The notes under the pieces are model-generated. The model ran no database searches. It was not told the DNA's origin and was given only the letters and a program-made list of their open reading frames with translations. Both the position numbers and the translations under genes were made by a program. Positions 36,021-45,064 of a DNA stretch of 64,000 nt are shown here, one piece after another (the first letter of the stretch is position 1; every line of letters begins with the position of its first letter). Source of the stretch: Telluria aromaticivorans (GTDB taxonomy: Bacteria > Pseudomonadota > Gammaproteobacteria > Burkholderiales > Burkholderiaceae_D); assembly GCF_013003915.1 (NCBI RefSeq), contig NZ_JABAIV010000004.1, forward strand, positions 310,001-374,000, in the 5' to 3' direction.

Positions 36021-36026
36021 TATAAT
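36021..36026 (+). promoter_or_regulatory. Candidate -10 box for the rhodanese gene
   Basis: A perfect TATAAT overlapping an ATG at 36025. The -35 side is weak. Its position argues that translation starts at the GTG at 36058 and not at 36025. Confidence 0.45.
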
Positions 36027-36057
36027 GCGCCGATTCAGTTCAACCATTGGAAGCCTT

Positions 36058-36459
36058 GTGAATTTCATTCTCGATAATATCTTCGTCGTGGCAATCGCCG
36101 TTGTTTCTGGCGCCGCCCTGCTCTGGCCAGCCCTGGCGCCGCGCGGCAAGCGTGCCTCCCCGCTGCAGGCCACGCAAATGATCAACCGCGGCAAGACCGT
36201 GGTGCTGGACGTGAGGAGCAGCGAAGAATTCGCGGCCGGCCATGTGCGCGACGCAAAAAACATCCCGCTGTCAGACTTGGGCAATCGTATCGGCGAGCTG
36301 GACAAGTCCAAGGGCCGTACCCTCATCGTCGTCTGCCAGAACGGCGCGCGCGCCGACAAGGCGGTGCGACTGCTGGCAGCCGCAGGCTTCGAGGACGCGC
36401 ATGCGCTCGAAGGCGGCTTGACGGCCTGGACCGCGGCAGGCTTGCCGGTGACCAAGTAA
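36058..36459 (+). CDS. Membrane-anchored rhodanese-domain protein
   Basis: A 133-residue protein with one N-terminal membrane segment (I-F-V-V-A-I-A-V-V-S-G-A-A-L-L) followed by a rhodanese domain. The active Cys lies in V-V-C-Q-N-G-A-R-A, and D-V-R-S-S-E-E-F-A-A-G-H is the family start motif. Rhodaneses move sulfane sulfur; a YgaP/YibN-like role is possible. I prefer the GTG at 36058, with GGAAG 6 bases upstream, over the ATG at 36025, which sits inside a TATAAT. It is followed after 23 bases by grxC and then secB, an order known from other Proteobacteria (yibN-grxC-secB-gpsA). Confidence 0.88.
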   Translation: MNFILDNIFVVAIAVVSGAALLWPALAPRGKRASPLQATQMINRGKTVVLDVRSSEEFAAGHVRDAKNIPLSDLGNRIGELDKSKGRTLIVVCQNGARADKAVRLLAAAGFEDAHALEGGLTAWTAAGLPVTK

Positions 36460-36482
36460 GAATTCATTCAGAAGGAAGCATC

Positions 36483-36746
36483 ATGACCCAACACGTCGTC
36501 CTGTACCACACTGCCAACTGCCCCTACTGCGTCCGCGCCGAGCGCCTGCTCGAAGCCAAGGGCGTGAGCGACATCGAGCGCATCCGTGTCGACCTGGATC
36601 CGGAGCAGCGCCAGATTATGATGCAACGCACCGGCCGCCGCACCGTCCCGCAAATCTATGTGGGCGACACCCACGTCGGCGGCTTCGACGACCTGTACGC
36701 CCTCGACCAGGCCGGCCGCCTGGACCCGCTGCTGCAGGGCGCCTGA
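36483..36746 (+). CDS. grxC: Glutaredoxin 3
   Basis: An 87-residue cytoplasmic dithiol glutaredoxin. The active site C13-P-Y-C16 lies in N-C-P-Y-C-V-R-A-E. The T-V-P-Q-I-Y-V-G cis-proline motif and the glutathione-binding G-G-F-D-D-L are present. A ribosome binding site (AAGGAAG) lies before the ATG. It sits between the rhodanese gene and secB. Confidence 0.95.
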   Translation: MTQHVVLYHTANCPYCVRAERLLEAKGVSDIERIRVDLDPEQRQIMMQRTGRRTVPQIYVGDTHVGGFDDLYALDQAGRLDPLLQGA

Positions 36747-36821
36747 TCTCGCTTTACAAGCCGGATTGCGCCTGGGTGGAGCCCGGATTGACTGGCTTCT
36801 GGGCCTGCGGCGGTAGGGGTA

Positions 36822-36848
36822 TTGCTTCCAAATTGATTTTGATACAAT
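36822..36848 (+). promoter_or_regulatory. Candidate secB promoter
   Basis: TTGCTT at 36822-36827 and TACAAT at 36843-36848, 15 bases apart and 69 bases before the secB ATG. The spacing is shorter than the optimum, so confidence is low. Confidence 0.35.
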
Positions 36849-36916
36849 TGCCGTCGCGTTTGACCAAAGCATCGTGACGGCGCGTCCGTCCATCCAAAAT
36901 TTCACGAAAGCGTTCC

Positions 36917-37375
36917 ATGTCTGACGAAAACCTGCAACCAGTCTTCCAAATCCAACGCGTCTACCTGAAAGACATGTCGCTGGAGCAACCGAATTCCCCG
37001 GCAATCTTCCTCGAGCAGGAAGCCCCGACCATCGAAGTGTCGCTGGACGTCGGCGCCGACAGCATCGCAGAAGGCATCTACGAGTCGACCGTGACCATCA
37101 CCGTCACCGCCAAGGTCAAGGACAAGGTCGCTTTCCTGGTCGAAGGCAAGCAGGCAGGCATCTTCGAAGCCCGCAACATCCCTGCCGAGCAGATGGATCC
37201 GCTGCTGGGTATCGGCTGCCCGAACATCGTCTACCCTTACCTGCGCGCCAACATCGCCGACGTGATCAGCCGCGCCGGCTTCCCACCGGTGCACCTGGCC
37301 GAGATCAACTTCGAAGCCTTCTACCAGCAGCGCCAGCAAGCCATGGCCCAGGCTGCTGAAGCTCCGGCACAGTAA
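36917..37375 (+). CDS. secB: Protein-export chaperone SecB
   Basis: A 152-residue tetrameric cytosolic chaperone that keeps preproteins unfolded and hands them to SecA. Family signs are [36 protein letters not shown] and the Phe-Pro-Pro segment near residue 123. The length is normal. Its neighbours grxC and gpsA are the conserved ones. Confidence 0.97.
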   Translation: MSDENLQPVFQIQRVYLKDMSLEQPNSPAIFLEQEAPTIEVSLDVGADSIAEGIYESTVTITVTAKVKDKVAFLVEGKQAGIFEARNIPAEQMDPLLGIGCPNIVYPYLRANIADVISRAGFPPVHLAEINFEAFYQQRQQAMAQAAEAPAQ

Positions 37376-37479
37376 GTCGTTCTTTCGCGGGCATCGCTAG
37401 CGGTGCCCGTGCTTGCCTTCCGGCGTCCACGGCGTTACCCCCGGTTTGCCCGCGGTTTTGATCCGATCTTTGGCCCGCC

Positions 37480-37920
37480 ATGATTCCATCCCGTCTCCTC
37501 GCAAGCGTGCTCATCCTGGCAGCACCGGCTGCGTTCGCCTTCGATTTCAAGAGCGTCGGCCCGGCCCCGGTGATCCTGTACGACACGCCGACCACCAAGG
37601 GCGCCAAGCTGTACATCGCGCCGCGCGGCATGCCGCTGCAGGTCGTGATCGGTTATGGCGACTGGGTCAAGGTGCGCGACATGAGCGGCGAACTGGCCTG
37701 GACCGAAGCCAAGGGCCTGGTGGCGCGCCGCAACGTCGTCGTCAGCACGCCCGGCGCCAAGGTCTTCGCCGAACCGGATGACAGCTCCCCCGTCTTGATG
37801 ACCGCCGACAAGGGCGTGGTACTGGAACTGGTTGACCCGAGCACGATCGCCTGGGTGCGCGTGCGCCACCGCGACGGCATCCTCGGCTATGTGCGCTCGA
37901 ACGATGTCTGGGGCCTGTAA
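37480..37920 (+). CDS. Exported SH3-like domain protein
   Basis: A 146-residue periplasmic protein. A signal peptide ([17 protein letters not shown]) precedes two bacterial SH3-like segments (about 24-80 and 82-146). The first has V-I-L-Y-D-T-P and D-W-V-K-V-R-D; the second has A-K-V-F-A-E-P-D and [15 protein letters not shown]. Such domains often bind peptidoglycan stem peptides. The ligand here is unknown. It lies between secB and gpsA, 19 bases before the latter, and is probably co-transcribed. Confidence 0.8.
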   Translation: MIPSRLLASVLILAAPAAFAFDFKSVGPAPVILYDTPTTKGAKLYIAPRGMPLQVVIGYGDWVKVRDMSGELAWTEAKGLVARRNVVVSTPGAKVFAEPDDSSPVLMTADKGVVLELVDPSTIAWVRVRHRDGILGYVRSNDVWGL

Positions 37921-37939
37921 TGTCGCCTGCTCAATAAAA

Positions 37940-38971
37940 ATGCAAGAACAGAAAACACCATCCAAGATTACCATCCTCGGCGCCGGCGCCTGGGGCACCG
38001 CCGTGGCGATTGCGCTGGCGGCCCGCCATGAGGTGCTGCTGTGGGGCCGCAATCCCGGGCAGATGGCCGAAACCGCGGCTGCGCGCGAAAACCTGCACTA
38101 CCTGCCGGGCTTTCCGCTGCCGGCCGGCCTGCAGGTCAGCGCCGATCTCGAGGCCGCGCTGGCCCATGTCGCCGACGCCGCTCAAGACGAAGCACCGCTG
38201 CTGATCCTGGCCTGCCCGGTGGCCGGCCTGCGTCCGCTGCTGGGGCAATTGAAGGGCCGCGCGATTCCGAACGTGGTCTGGCTGTGCAAGGGCTTCGAAG
38301 CCGGCAGCGGCCTGCTGCCGCACCAGGTGGTGGTTGAAGTATTGGGCGAATCGGTGCCGGGCGCAGCCTTGTCCGGGCCGTCGTTCGCGCAGGAAGTGGC
38401 GCGCGGCCTACCCTGCGCACTGAGCGTAGCCTCGACCTCCAGCCTGCTGCGTGAGCGCGTGGTCGCCGCGGCGCACGGCAATAATTTGCGTGTCTACGCC
38501 TGCGACGACATGGTCGGCGTGGAAGTCGGCGGCGCAGTGAAAAACGTGATGGCGATCGCCACCGGCGCGGCCGATGGCCTTGGCCTGGGCCTGAATGCGC
38601 GCGCCGCCCTGATCACCCGCGGCCTGGCCGAGATCACCCGCCTGGGCGTGACCCTGGGCGCACAGCCGGCCACCTTCATGGGCCTGACCGGCATGGGCGA
38701 CCTGATCCTGACGTGTACGGGCGACCTGTCGCGCAACCGCCGCGTGGGCCTGGCGCTGGCGCAGGGCAAGCAGCTGGACACCATCGTGGCCGAACTCGGG
38801 CATGTGGCGGAGGGCGTGCCCTGTGCCAAGTCGGTACGCGCGCTGGCGCGCCGGCTGGGCGTGGACATGCCGATCACCGAGGCGGTGGCGGCGGTGCTGT
38901 TCGATGGGGTGAATGCGACGGAGATGGCGCAGCAATTGCTGGCAAGGGATCCGAGGGATGAGTTGGCGTAA
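37940..38971 (+). CDS. gpsA: Glycerol-3-phosphate dehydrogenase [NAD(P)+]
   Basis: A 343-residue cytoplasmic enzyme making sn-glycerol 3-phosphate for phospholipids. The Rossmann motif is [10 protein letters not shown] near residues 11-20. The family motifs [19 protein letters not shown] (substrate Lys) and [10 protein letters not shown] are intact. I chose the ATG at 37940, 19 bases after the SH3 gene; the longer frame overlaps that gene. The last residues are slightly extended and polar. Confidence 0.95.
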   Translation: MQEQKTPSKITILGAGAWGTAVAIALAARHEVLLWGRNPGQMAETAAARENLHYLPGFPLPAGLQVSADLEAALAHVADAAQDEAPLLILACPVAGLRPLLGQLKGRAIPNVVWLCKGFEAGSGLLPHQVVVEVLGESVPGAALSGPSFAQEVARGLPCALSVASTSSLLRERVVAAAHGNNLRVYACDDMVGVEVGGAVKNVMAIATGAADGLGLGLNARAALITRGLAEITRLGVTLGAQPATFMGLTGMGDLILTCTGDLSRNRRVGLALAQGKQLDTIVAELGHVAEGVPCAKSVRALARRLGVDMPITEAVAAVLFDGVNATEMAQQLLARDPRDELA

Positions 38972-39018
38972 AACCTGGCTGCCTGGTAATGCTGATAACT
39001 CAATAGCCGCCGCTTAGT

Positions 39019-39150
39019 CGTAGGGTGGGCGGATCCTCCGCCCGCGCGGCGATAGTTAGCCCAACATAACCGCACCGCGTCCGTGCTACCGCTGGTTGAA
39101 CGCGTGGGCAGGTAAAACAGTCCAGTGGACTGTTTTACGCCCACCCTACG
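39019..39150. repeat. Terminally inverted repeat element, copy C
   Basis: A 132-base element with perfect 12-base inverted ends (CGTAGGGTGGGC at 39019-39030, GCCCACCCTACG at 39139-39150). It contains the core GGTTGAACGCGTGGGCAG near 39093 and a perfect 12-bp hairpin stem (39112-39123 with 39127-39138, loop AGT). It is the cleanest copy of the family that includes 17568 and 32049. It lies between gpsA and the cupin gene. Confidence 0.8.
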
Positions 39151-39203
39151 GTTCTCGCTAATTCACCGGCATTGTGCGGGCTCGCGGTTGATTGCCCCAC
39201 AGT

Positions 39204-39584
39204 TCAAGTCCCCGACCCCGACCCGCGCGGATCATTCGTCGGCCCACCGCTGCGCACCGGCCCCAGCAAGATGGTCAGCAAGGCCACCGCATCGTGATTC
39301 GCCCGGATCGCATGCGGCTCCCCGCCCGCCAGGTAGACCATCTCGTTCGGCCGCAGGATCGTGGTGCGTCCGTGCGCATCGAAGGCGATTTCGCCCTCAA
39401 GGCAGACCAAGGTCATTTCCCCTTCGACCCGGTGCTCGGGCATCGGCTTTTCCTTTGGCAGCACCAGGCGGATCAGTTCCATATGATCGGTCTTGATCAG
39501 TGCGATCGAGGTGAAATGCGCGATGTCGTTGTCGCCGCGCTGCAAGGCGATGCGTTCGCCTGAAACTGCATGTTGCAAGGCCAT
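39204..39584 (-). CDS. Small cupin-domain protein
   Basis: A 126-residue single-domain cupin. Motif 1 is recognisable as P-E-H-R-V-E-G-E-M-T-L-V-C-L-E-G-E-I and motif 2 as N-E-M-V-Y-L-A-G-G-E-P-H-A-I. Metal-ligand His and Glu residues (H51, E55 and H92 approximately) are present. Cupins of this size include isomerases, dioxygenases and sugar-binding sensors; nothing here decides the substrate. It lies 27 bases downstream of the DUF2461 gene on the same strand. Confidence 0.75.
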   Translation of the reverse strand: MALQHAVSGERIALQRGDNDIAHFTSIALIKTDHMELIRLVLPKEKPMPEHRVEGEMTLVCLEGEIAFDAHGRTTILRPNEMVYLAGGEPHAIRANHDAVALLTILLGPVRSGGPTNDPRGSGSGT

Positions 39585-39611
39585 GTCGCCCTCCGTAATG
39601 AATGTGTCCTG

Positions 39612-40304
39612 TTATTCCGGCTCTTCGTGTTTCTCCGGCACCCCACGCAGCCAGGTGACGAGCGCGAATGCATCCTTCATGCCACTGGCCAGTTGCGGCA
39701 CCAGCAGTTCGGGCGCGTTCAGCAGCAGCGGCACCTCGACCCAGACGAAAAAGCTCTTGAGCTTCAGGTATTCGACCAGCGGGTGATCCTGATCCACGCC
39801 CTTGGGGGGACGCTGCAATTTATCTTCTTCCTGAAGGTCGCCATAGGTCGACCGGAGATGCTTATTCTTCAACATTTTCGTGAAGCCTGTCGCATCGTTG
39901 ACGAGGTGCTCGCGGATCGCCTTCAGGCGCGGCGCCGGCGGCAGGTACTCGCCCGCCCCGAACAGCAGGTTGCCGTTGGGCTCGATGTGGAAGTAATAGG
40001 TCGGGCCGCCGGCCGCGCTCGGGCGCCGCTTGTCGAGCGGTGCGATGCCGGCCGAGAAATGGGTTTTGTAGGGCCGCTTGTCCTTGGCGAAGCGCACGTC
40101 GCGGTGGATACGGAACATCGCCTTCTTGGGATCGCAGCCAGCCACCTGTTTATCGAACGTGCCCAGTTCACGGATCAGCTCAGTGACGACGTCGAGGAAT
40201 TCCGCGCGCAGGATGTCGTAGCGCGGCTTGTTCATGATGAACCAGGGACGGGTGTTGTTTTCGCTGAGCTCGCTTAAAAATTGCGTCAGGTCACGCAGGT
40301 GCAT
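39612..40304 (-). CDS. DUF2461 (TIGR02453) family protein
   Basis: A 230-residue cytoplasmic protein of the widely conserved DUF2461 family. The family start F-L-x-x-L-x-x-N-N-x-R-x-W-F appears as F-L-S-E-L-S-E-N-N-T-R-P-W-F. R-I-H-R-D-V-R-F-A-K-D-K-R-P-Y-K-T-H-F and Y-Y-F-H-I-E-P-N-G are also diagnostic. No biochemical function is established for the family. It lies 21 bases downstream of the DegS-like gene on the same strand. Confidence 0.88.
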   Translation of the reverse strand: MHLRDLTQFLSELSENNTRPWFIMNKPRYDILRAEFLDVVTELIRELGTFDKQVAGCDPKKAMFRIHRDVRFAKDKRPYKTHFSAGIAPLDKRRPSAAGGPTYYFHIEPNGNLLFGAGEYLPPAPRLKAIREHLVNDATGFTKMLKNKHLRSTYGDLQEEDKLQRPPKGVDQDHPLVEYLKLKSFFVWVEVPLLLNAPELLVPQLASGMKDAFALVTWLRGVPEKHEEPE

Positions 40305-40325
40305 GCAGGTTCCAAAAAAAAAAGT

Positions 40326-41516
40326 TTACTGGGGCTGGCGCGGCCGCTTGCCGACGGTGACGGCAAGCGTTGCCTCGCGGTTCTTGCGCATGATACGCAA
40401 GGGCGCCTTTTCCCCCGGTTCCAGTTGGGCAATGAGGTTGAGCATCTCGCTGGTATTGGCCACGGTCTTGCTGCCGACGGCCAGCAGGATGTCGCCCGGC
40501 TGGATCCCCGCGCGGTCGGCCGGGCCGCCGCGCACCACGCCGGCGATGATGGCGCCGCTGTCGCGCCCCAGGCCGAAACTCTGGGCCAGCTCGGGCGTGA
40601 TGTCCTGCGACTCGATGCCGATCCAGCCGCGCACCACGGTGCCGTGGCGGACGATCGAGTCCAGCACCTTCTTCGCCGTGGTCACCGGGATGGCGAAGCC
40701 GATGCCCACCGAACCGCCGGTCTGGGAATAGATCGCCGAGTTAATCCCGAGCAGGTGGCCGTTGGTATCGACCAGCGCCCCACCCGAGTTGCCGAAATTG
40801 ATCGCGGCATCGGTCTGGATGAAATTCTCGAAATGGTTGATGTGCAGGTTGTTGCGCCCCAGCGCCGAGATGATGCCGAGCGTGACCGTCTGCCCGACGC
40901 CGAACGGATTGCCGATGGCCAGCACCACGTCGCCCACCCGCGAGCGCTCGGGGTCGCCGAGCACCATCACCGGCAGGTTGCTGGCGGAAATGCGGATCAC
41001 GGCCAGGTCGGTTTCCGGATCGGTGCCGACGATGCGCGCCGGGATCTTGCGGCCGTCCGCCAGGCCGACCTCGATGATGTCGGCGCCTTCGACCACGTGG
41101 TTATTGGTCAGGATAGTGCCGTCGGTGCTGACGATCACACCCGAGCCGAGGCTGGCCAGCTGCTCATCGGGCGGCATGCGGTTGCCGAAGAAGCGGCGGA
41201 AGAACGGGTCCTTCAGCAGCGGATGGGTTTCGCGCGAGGCCTTGCTGGTGAGGATGTTGACCACGGCCGGCATGGCGCGCCCCGCCGCCTCGCGGTAGCT
41301 GCCGCCGGCCGGGAGCGCCGGGCCCTGCAGTACCGGCACGGCCTTGCCCGGCATGCCGACCTGGACCTGGGTCGGTGCCCGCTGCAACCAGTCGGGCTGC
41401 AAGGCAGCCACCACGAAATACAGCGCCAGCGCCACCGTGACGGTTTGCGCGAACAGCAGCCAGAGCCGCCTCAGGGGGCGGACTGGCCGGATCTCGTGGA
41501 GGGTGCCGTCTTTCAC
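40326..41516 (-). CDS. DegS-like membrane-anchored HtrA serine protease
   Basis: A 396-residue Do-family protease. One N-terminal membrane anchor (about 18-40) is followed by a trypsin-like domain with the triad H140 (T-N-N-H-V-V), D170 (E-T-D-L-A-V-I) and S244 (F-G-N-S-G-G-A-L), then a single PDZ domain (about 290-390, [14 protein letters not shown]). One PDZ and a membrane anchor resemble DegS/AlgW, which sense envelope stress and cut anti-sigma factors; most Burkholderiales carry this form near petABC. Its ATG overlaps the mscL stop by 4 bases. Confidence 0.93.
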   Translation of the reverse strand: MKDGTLHEIRPVRPLRRLWLLFAQTVTVALALYFVVAALQPDWLQRAPTQVQVGMPGKAVPVLQGPALPAGGSYREAAGRAMPAVVNILTSKASRETHPLLKDPFFRRFFGNRMPPDEQLASLGSGVIVSTDGTILTNNHVVEGADIIEVGLADGRKIPARIVGTDPETDLAVIRISASNLPVMVLGDPERSRVGDVVLAIGNPFGVGQTVTLGIISALGRNNLHINHFENFIQTDAAINFGNSGGALVDTNGHLLGINSAIYSQTGGSVGIGFAIPVTTAKKVLDSIVRHGTVVRGWIGIESQDITPELAQSFGLGRDSGAIIAGVVRGGPADRAGIQPGDILLAVGSKTVANTSEMLNLIAQLEPGEKAPLRIMRKNREATLAVTVGKRPRQPQ

Positions 41517-41920
41517 TTTCTCAGGGAATCACGGATGTCGCGCAGGAGCAGGATTTCTTCGGCCTCTACCGCGGTGATTTCGGCCGGCTTGCGGATGCGG
41601 TTCACGACCCGCACCATCTGGAAGATAACAAATGCCAGCAGGATGAAGTTCAACAGGATGGTCAGGAAATTCCCGTAAGCGAGCACGGCGCCCGCTTTTT
41701 GCGCCTCGACCAAGGGCAAGCTGGTGCCCTGCCCGTTCAGCGGCACGTAGTAATTGGCAAAATCGAGGCCACCCAGCATGGCTCCGATGGGCGGCATGAT
41801 GATGTCCTTGACCAGCGAATCGACGATCCGCCCAAAGGCGCCGCCAATGATCACGCCGACAGCAAGATCAACGACGTTACCCCGCGTTACGAACGTTTTA
41901 AACTCACCCATCATGCTCAT
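41513..41920 (-). CDS. mscL: Large-conductance mechanosensitive channel MscL
   Basis: A 135-residue homopentameric channel that opens on hypo-osmotic shock. The N-terminal helix and first membrane segment read [24 protein letters not shown], the family signature. The second membrane segment is [16 protein letters not shown], and a charged C-terminal helix follows. I chose the ATG at 41920, with AAAGGCG upstream; an extended frame from 41989 adds a non-conserved hydrophobic leader. It is coupled to the DegS-like gene. Confidence 0.95.
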   Translation of the reverse strand: MSMMGEFKTFVTRGNVVDLAVGVIIGGAFGRIVDSLVKDIIMPPIGAMLGGLDFANYYVPLNGQGTSLPLVEAQKAGAVLAYGNFLTILLNFILLAFVIFQMVRVVNRIRKPAEITAVEAEEILLLRDIRDSLRK

Positions 41921-42146
41921 GACCACGCCTTTCATTATTATTGAGGCAAGGATGACCATCATACCGTAAGCTATCGGGCGTGTATGCACAGCCTATAAAC
42001 AGGCAAAAAATGCTTCAAATTTCAAGCTTGTTGTGTCCGCTTGATAATTTTTTTCCAATCGGTATTGCCGTTCACATATAATTTTGTGTTGCTGGAAGCT
42101 CTTTACTTGATTCTTTAAGTTCGTATTTTCACGAGGTGGGGTTGGT

Positions 42147-42761
42147 ATGAGTAACGAAAAACAGGTCGATTCAGGCCGACGCGGATTGCTCGTCGCTACA
42201 TGCGCGGCAGGCGGCGTCGTTGGAGTATCCACGGCGGGCGTTCTCGTCAGTACCTTCCAGCCGTCCGAGCGTGCGAAGGCCGCCGGTGCTCCGGTCGAGG
42301 TCGATATCGCTGACGTCAAGCCGGGGGAAATGAAGGTCGTCGAATGGCGCGGCAAGCCGGTCTGGATCCTGCGCCGCACGCCGGAAATGATGGCCGCCCT
42401 CGAGAAGGATTCGGGTGACCTGGCCGATCCGAACTCCGAGAAAGAATACCAGCTGCCGACACCGGCCTATGCCAAGAACCCTTACCGCGCGCGCGCCGAG
42501 CACAAGGAAGTGCTGGTCACCGTCGGTATCTGCTCCCACCTCGGCTGCTCGCCGTCGTCGCGCCTGGCCTCCGGCGCCCAGCCGAACCTGCCGGACAACT
42601 GGCCGGGCGGCTTCCTGTGCCCTTGCCACGGCTCGACCTTCGACCTGTCGGCGCGCGTGTTCAAGAACAAGCCGGCACCGACCAACATGGATGTCCCCCC
42701 GTACATGTACCTGTCCGATACCCGCATGGTCATCGGCAAAGACGAGAAAGGCGAGGCATAA
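42147..42761 (+). CDS. petA: Ubiquinol-cytochrome c reductase, Rieske iron-sulfur subunit
   Basis: A 204-residue subunit of the cytochrome bc1 complex carrying the 2Fe-2S cluster. A Tat-type leader (S-G-R-R-G-L-L-V-A-T) and membrane anchor precede the Rieske domain. Cluster ligands are C129/H131 in C-S-H-L-G-C (with C134) and C158/H161 in C-P-C-H-G-S (with C160). A ribosome binding site (GAGGTGGGG) lies upstream. It is the first gene of petABC; the cytochrome b ATG follows its stop directly. Confidence 0.97.
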   Translation: MSNEKQVDSGRRGLLVATCAAGGVVGVSTAGVLVSTFQPSERAKAAGAPVEVDIADVKPGEMKVVEWRGKPVWILRRTPEMMAALEKDSGDLADPNSEKEYQLPTPAYAKNPYRARAEHKEVLVTVGICSHLGCSPSSRLASGAQPNLPDNWPGGFLCPCHGSTFDLSARVFKNKPAPTNMDVPPYMYLSDTRMVIGKDEKGEA

Positions 42762-44177
42762 ATGGGCGCCCCGTTCAAAGATACGCAGCTCCCGGCCAAT
42801 GCGCCGGTGGGCCAGAAGGCCCTGGCCTGGGTCGACGACCGCTTCCCGCTGTCCAAGCTCTGGAACGACCAGTGGGGCAAGTACTACGCCCCGAAGAACT
42901 TCAATTTCTGGTACATCTTCGGCTCGCTGGCGATGCTGCTGCTGGTGCTGCAGATCATCACCGGCATCTTCCTGACCATGCACTACAAGCCGGACGCCAA
43001 CCTGGCCTTCGGTTCGGTCGAATACATCATGCGCGAAGTCCCGTGGGGCTGGCTAGTGCGCTACATGCACTCGACCGGCGCCTCGATGTTCTTCATCGTG
43101 GTCTACCTGCACATGGCACGCGGCCTGATGTACGGCTCCTACCGCAAGCCACGCGAACTGATCTGGATCTTCGGTTTCGCGATCTTCCTGTGCCTGATGG
43201 CGGAAGCCTTCTTCGGCTACCTGCTGCCATGGGGCCAGATGTCGTACTGGGGCGCGCAAGTGATCGTCAACCTGTTCGGCGCCATCCCGCTGATCGGTCC
43301 CGACCTGTCGCTGTGGATCCGCGGCGACTACGTCGTGTCGGACGCCACCCTGAACCGCTTCTTCGCCTTCCACGTCATCGCGCTGCCGCTGGTGCTGCTG
43401 GGCCTGGTTGCCGCCCACCTGATCGCGCTGCACGAAGTGGGTTCGAACAACCCGGACGGCATCGAGATCAAGGACAACCTGGGTCCGGACGGCCATCCGG
43501 TGGACGGCATCATGTCGCACCCGTACTACTCGGCGAAGGACTTCTTCGGCGTGTCGGTATTCCTGCTCATTTTCTCGGCAATCGTGTTCTTCGCGCCTGA
43601 GATGGGTGGCTACTTCCTGGAGTACAACAACTTCCTGCCGGCCGATTCGATGAAGACGCCGTCGCACATCGCCCCGACCTGGTATTTCACGCCGTTCTAC
43701 TCGGTGCTGCGCGCCACCACCGCCGACTTCATGTACGTGCTGATGGCCGCGATTGCCGCCTACGTCGTGTTCATCTGGTTCAAGTCGCGCCTGGCCTACC
43801 GCACCAAGATCATCATCGCGGTGATCGGCCTGGTGCTGGTGGTCGGCATGCTGCCGCAGGTGCTGGAAGCGAAGTTCTGGGGCGTGGTGCTGTTCGGTTC
43901 GTCGGTGGTGATCATCGCCTTCCTGCCTTGGCTTGACCACTCGCCGGCCCGCTCGATCCGCTACCGCCCTGACTGGCACAAGACCGTGTTCATCCTGTTC
44001 GCGGTGGTGTTCGTGGTGCTGGGCTACCTGGGCACCCAGCTGCCGACGGCGACCTTCACGATCATCTCGCAAGTGGCGACCCTGCTGTACTTTGCGTTCT
44101 TCCTGTTGATGCCGTGGTGGAGCACGATGGGCCGGTTCAAACCGGTCCCGACGCGCCTGACCTTCACGCCACACTAA
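42762..44177 (+). CDS. petB: Ubiquinol-cytochrome c reductase, cytochrome b subunit
   Basis: A 471-residue integral-membrane diheme cytochrome b with the two quinone sites of complex III. Family signs include the heme-ligand His of H-S-T-G-A-S and the second pair in F-H-V-I-A-L-P, the G-Y-L-L-P-W-G-Q-M-S-Y-W-G-A segment, and the P-E-W-Y-like P-T-W-Y-F-T-P-F-Y at the Qo site (Trp replaces Glu-Trp, as in many bacteria). About eight to nine membrane segments are visible, with C-terminal extra helices. It begins right after the petA stop. Confidence 0.97.
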   Translation: MGAPFKDTQLPANAPVGQKALAWVDDRFPLSKLWNDQWGKYYAPKNFNFWYIFGSLAMLLLVLQIITGIFLTMHYKPDANLAFGSVEYIMREVPWGWLVRYMHSTGASMFFIVVYLHMARGLMYGSYRKPRELIWIFGFAIFLCLMAEAFFGYLLPWGQMSYWGAQVIVNLFGAIPLIGPDLSLWIRGDYVVSDATLNRFFAFHVIALPLVLLGLVAAHLIALHEVGSNNPDGIEIKDNLGPDGHPVDGIMSHPYYSAKDFFGVSVFLLIFSAIVFFAPEMGGYFLEYNNFLPADSMKTPSHIAPTWYFTPFYSVLRATTADFMYVLMAAIAAYVVFIWFKSRLAYRTKIIIAVIGLVLVVGMLPQVLEAKFWGVVLFGSSVVIIAFLPWLDHSPARSIRYRPDWHKTVFILFAVVFVVLGYLGTQLPTATFTIISQVATLLYFAFFLLMPWWSTMGRFKPVPTRLTFTPH

Positions 44178-44200
44178 TCGCGGACGAACAAGGACATCAC

Positions 44201-44965
44201 ATGAAATTCTTTGCGAAGAAACTGATCGCAGTCCTGGCGCTGGTGCCGGGACTGGTATTCGCCGCCGAAGGCGGCTTCCCGCTCGAGTCGGCGCCCGAGC
44301 GGGCCGACATGTCGTCGCTGCAGAACGGCGCCAAGCTGTTCGTCAACTACTGCCTGAACTGCCACTCGGCATCGAGCATGCGCTACAACCGCCTGCGCGA
44401 CCTTGGCTTGACCGAAGAGCAGATCAAGACCAACCTGTTGTTTTCGCAAGACAAGGTCGGCGGCATGATGACGACGGCCATGCGCCCGGACGATGCCAAG
44501 ACCTGGTTCGGCGCCGTGCCGCCGGATTTGTCGGTGATCGCCCGCGCCAAGTCGTCGCCGGCCGGCACCGGCGCCGACTACCTGTACACCTACCTGCGCA
44601 CTTTCTACGCCGACAGCGAACGCCCGACCGGCTGGAACAACATGGTCGTGCCGAACGTGGCCATGCCGCACGCCATGTGGCAGATGCAGGGCATCCGCAC
44701 CGCCAAGTTCCAGGATGTGGACGATCCGCACGAGGCCGGCAAGAAGATCCACAAGTTCGTGGGCTTCGAGCAGGTCACGCCAGGCACGATGAACCAGCAG
44801 GAATTCGACACCGCGACGGCCGACCTGGTTGCCTACCTGAGCTGGATGGCTGAGCCAGCGCAAGACGCGCGCAAGAAGTTGGGCGTTATTGTGTTGTTAT
44901 TCCTGTCCCTTTTCGCCTTCCTGGCCTGGCGCCTGAACGAATCGTACTGGAAAAACGTCAAGTAA
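44201..44965 (+). CDS. petC: Ubiquinol-cytochrome c reductase, cytochrome c1 subunit
   Basis: A 254-residue membrane-anchored cytochrome c1. A signal peptide (K-K-L-I-A-V-L-A-L-V-P-G-L-V-F-A) is followed by the heme motif C-L-N-C-H, a late Met ligand region (N-V-A-M-P-H-A-M-W) and a C-terminal membrane anchor (L-G-V-I-V-L-L-F-L-S-L-F-A-F-L-A-W). I chose the ATG at 44201, 23 bases after petB, because it gives the signal peptide. Confidence 0.96.
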   Translation: MKFFAKKLIAVLALVPGLVFAAEGGFPLESAPERADMSSLQNGAKLFVNYCLNCHSASSMRYNRLRDLGLTEEQIKTNLLFSQDKVGGMMTTAMRPDDAKTWFGAVPPDLSVIARAKSSPAGTGADYLYTYLRTFYADSERPTGWNNMVVPNVAMPHAMWQMQGIRTAKFQDVDDPHEAGKKIHKFVGFEQVTPGTMNQQEFDTATADLVAYLSWMAEPAQDARKKLGVIVLLFLSLFAFLAWRLNESYWKNVK

Positions 44966-44966
44966 A

Positions 44967-44995
44967 TTCGCTTTCATTGCCCGGTTGGCTATAAT
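44967..44995 (+). promoter_or_regulatory. Candidate sspA promoter
   Basis: TTCGCT at 44967-44972 and a perfect TATAAT at 44990-44995, 17 bases apart, immediately after the petC stop. The -10 box lies in the loop of an inverted repeat (ATTGCCCG at 44976-44983, CGGGCAAT at 44997-45004), which followed by CATTTTT could also end the petABC transcript. Confidence 0.6.
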
Positions 44996-45012
44996 ACGGG
45001 CAATCATTTTTC

Positions 45013-45039
45013 GGGGTGAGTCGCTAGGCGCTTCACCCC
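45013..45039 (+). promoter_or_regulatory. Hairpin in the sspA leader
   Basis: GGGGTGA and TCACCCC form a 7-bp stem with a 12-13-base loop, followed by TTTGTTTCTT, 25 bases before the sspA ATG. The form is attenuator-like. Confidence 0.45.
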
Positions 45040-45064
45040 TTTGTTTCTTAAGGAACTATAAACC

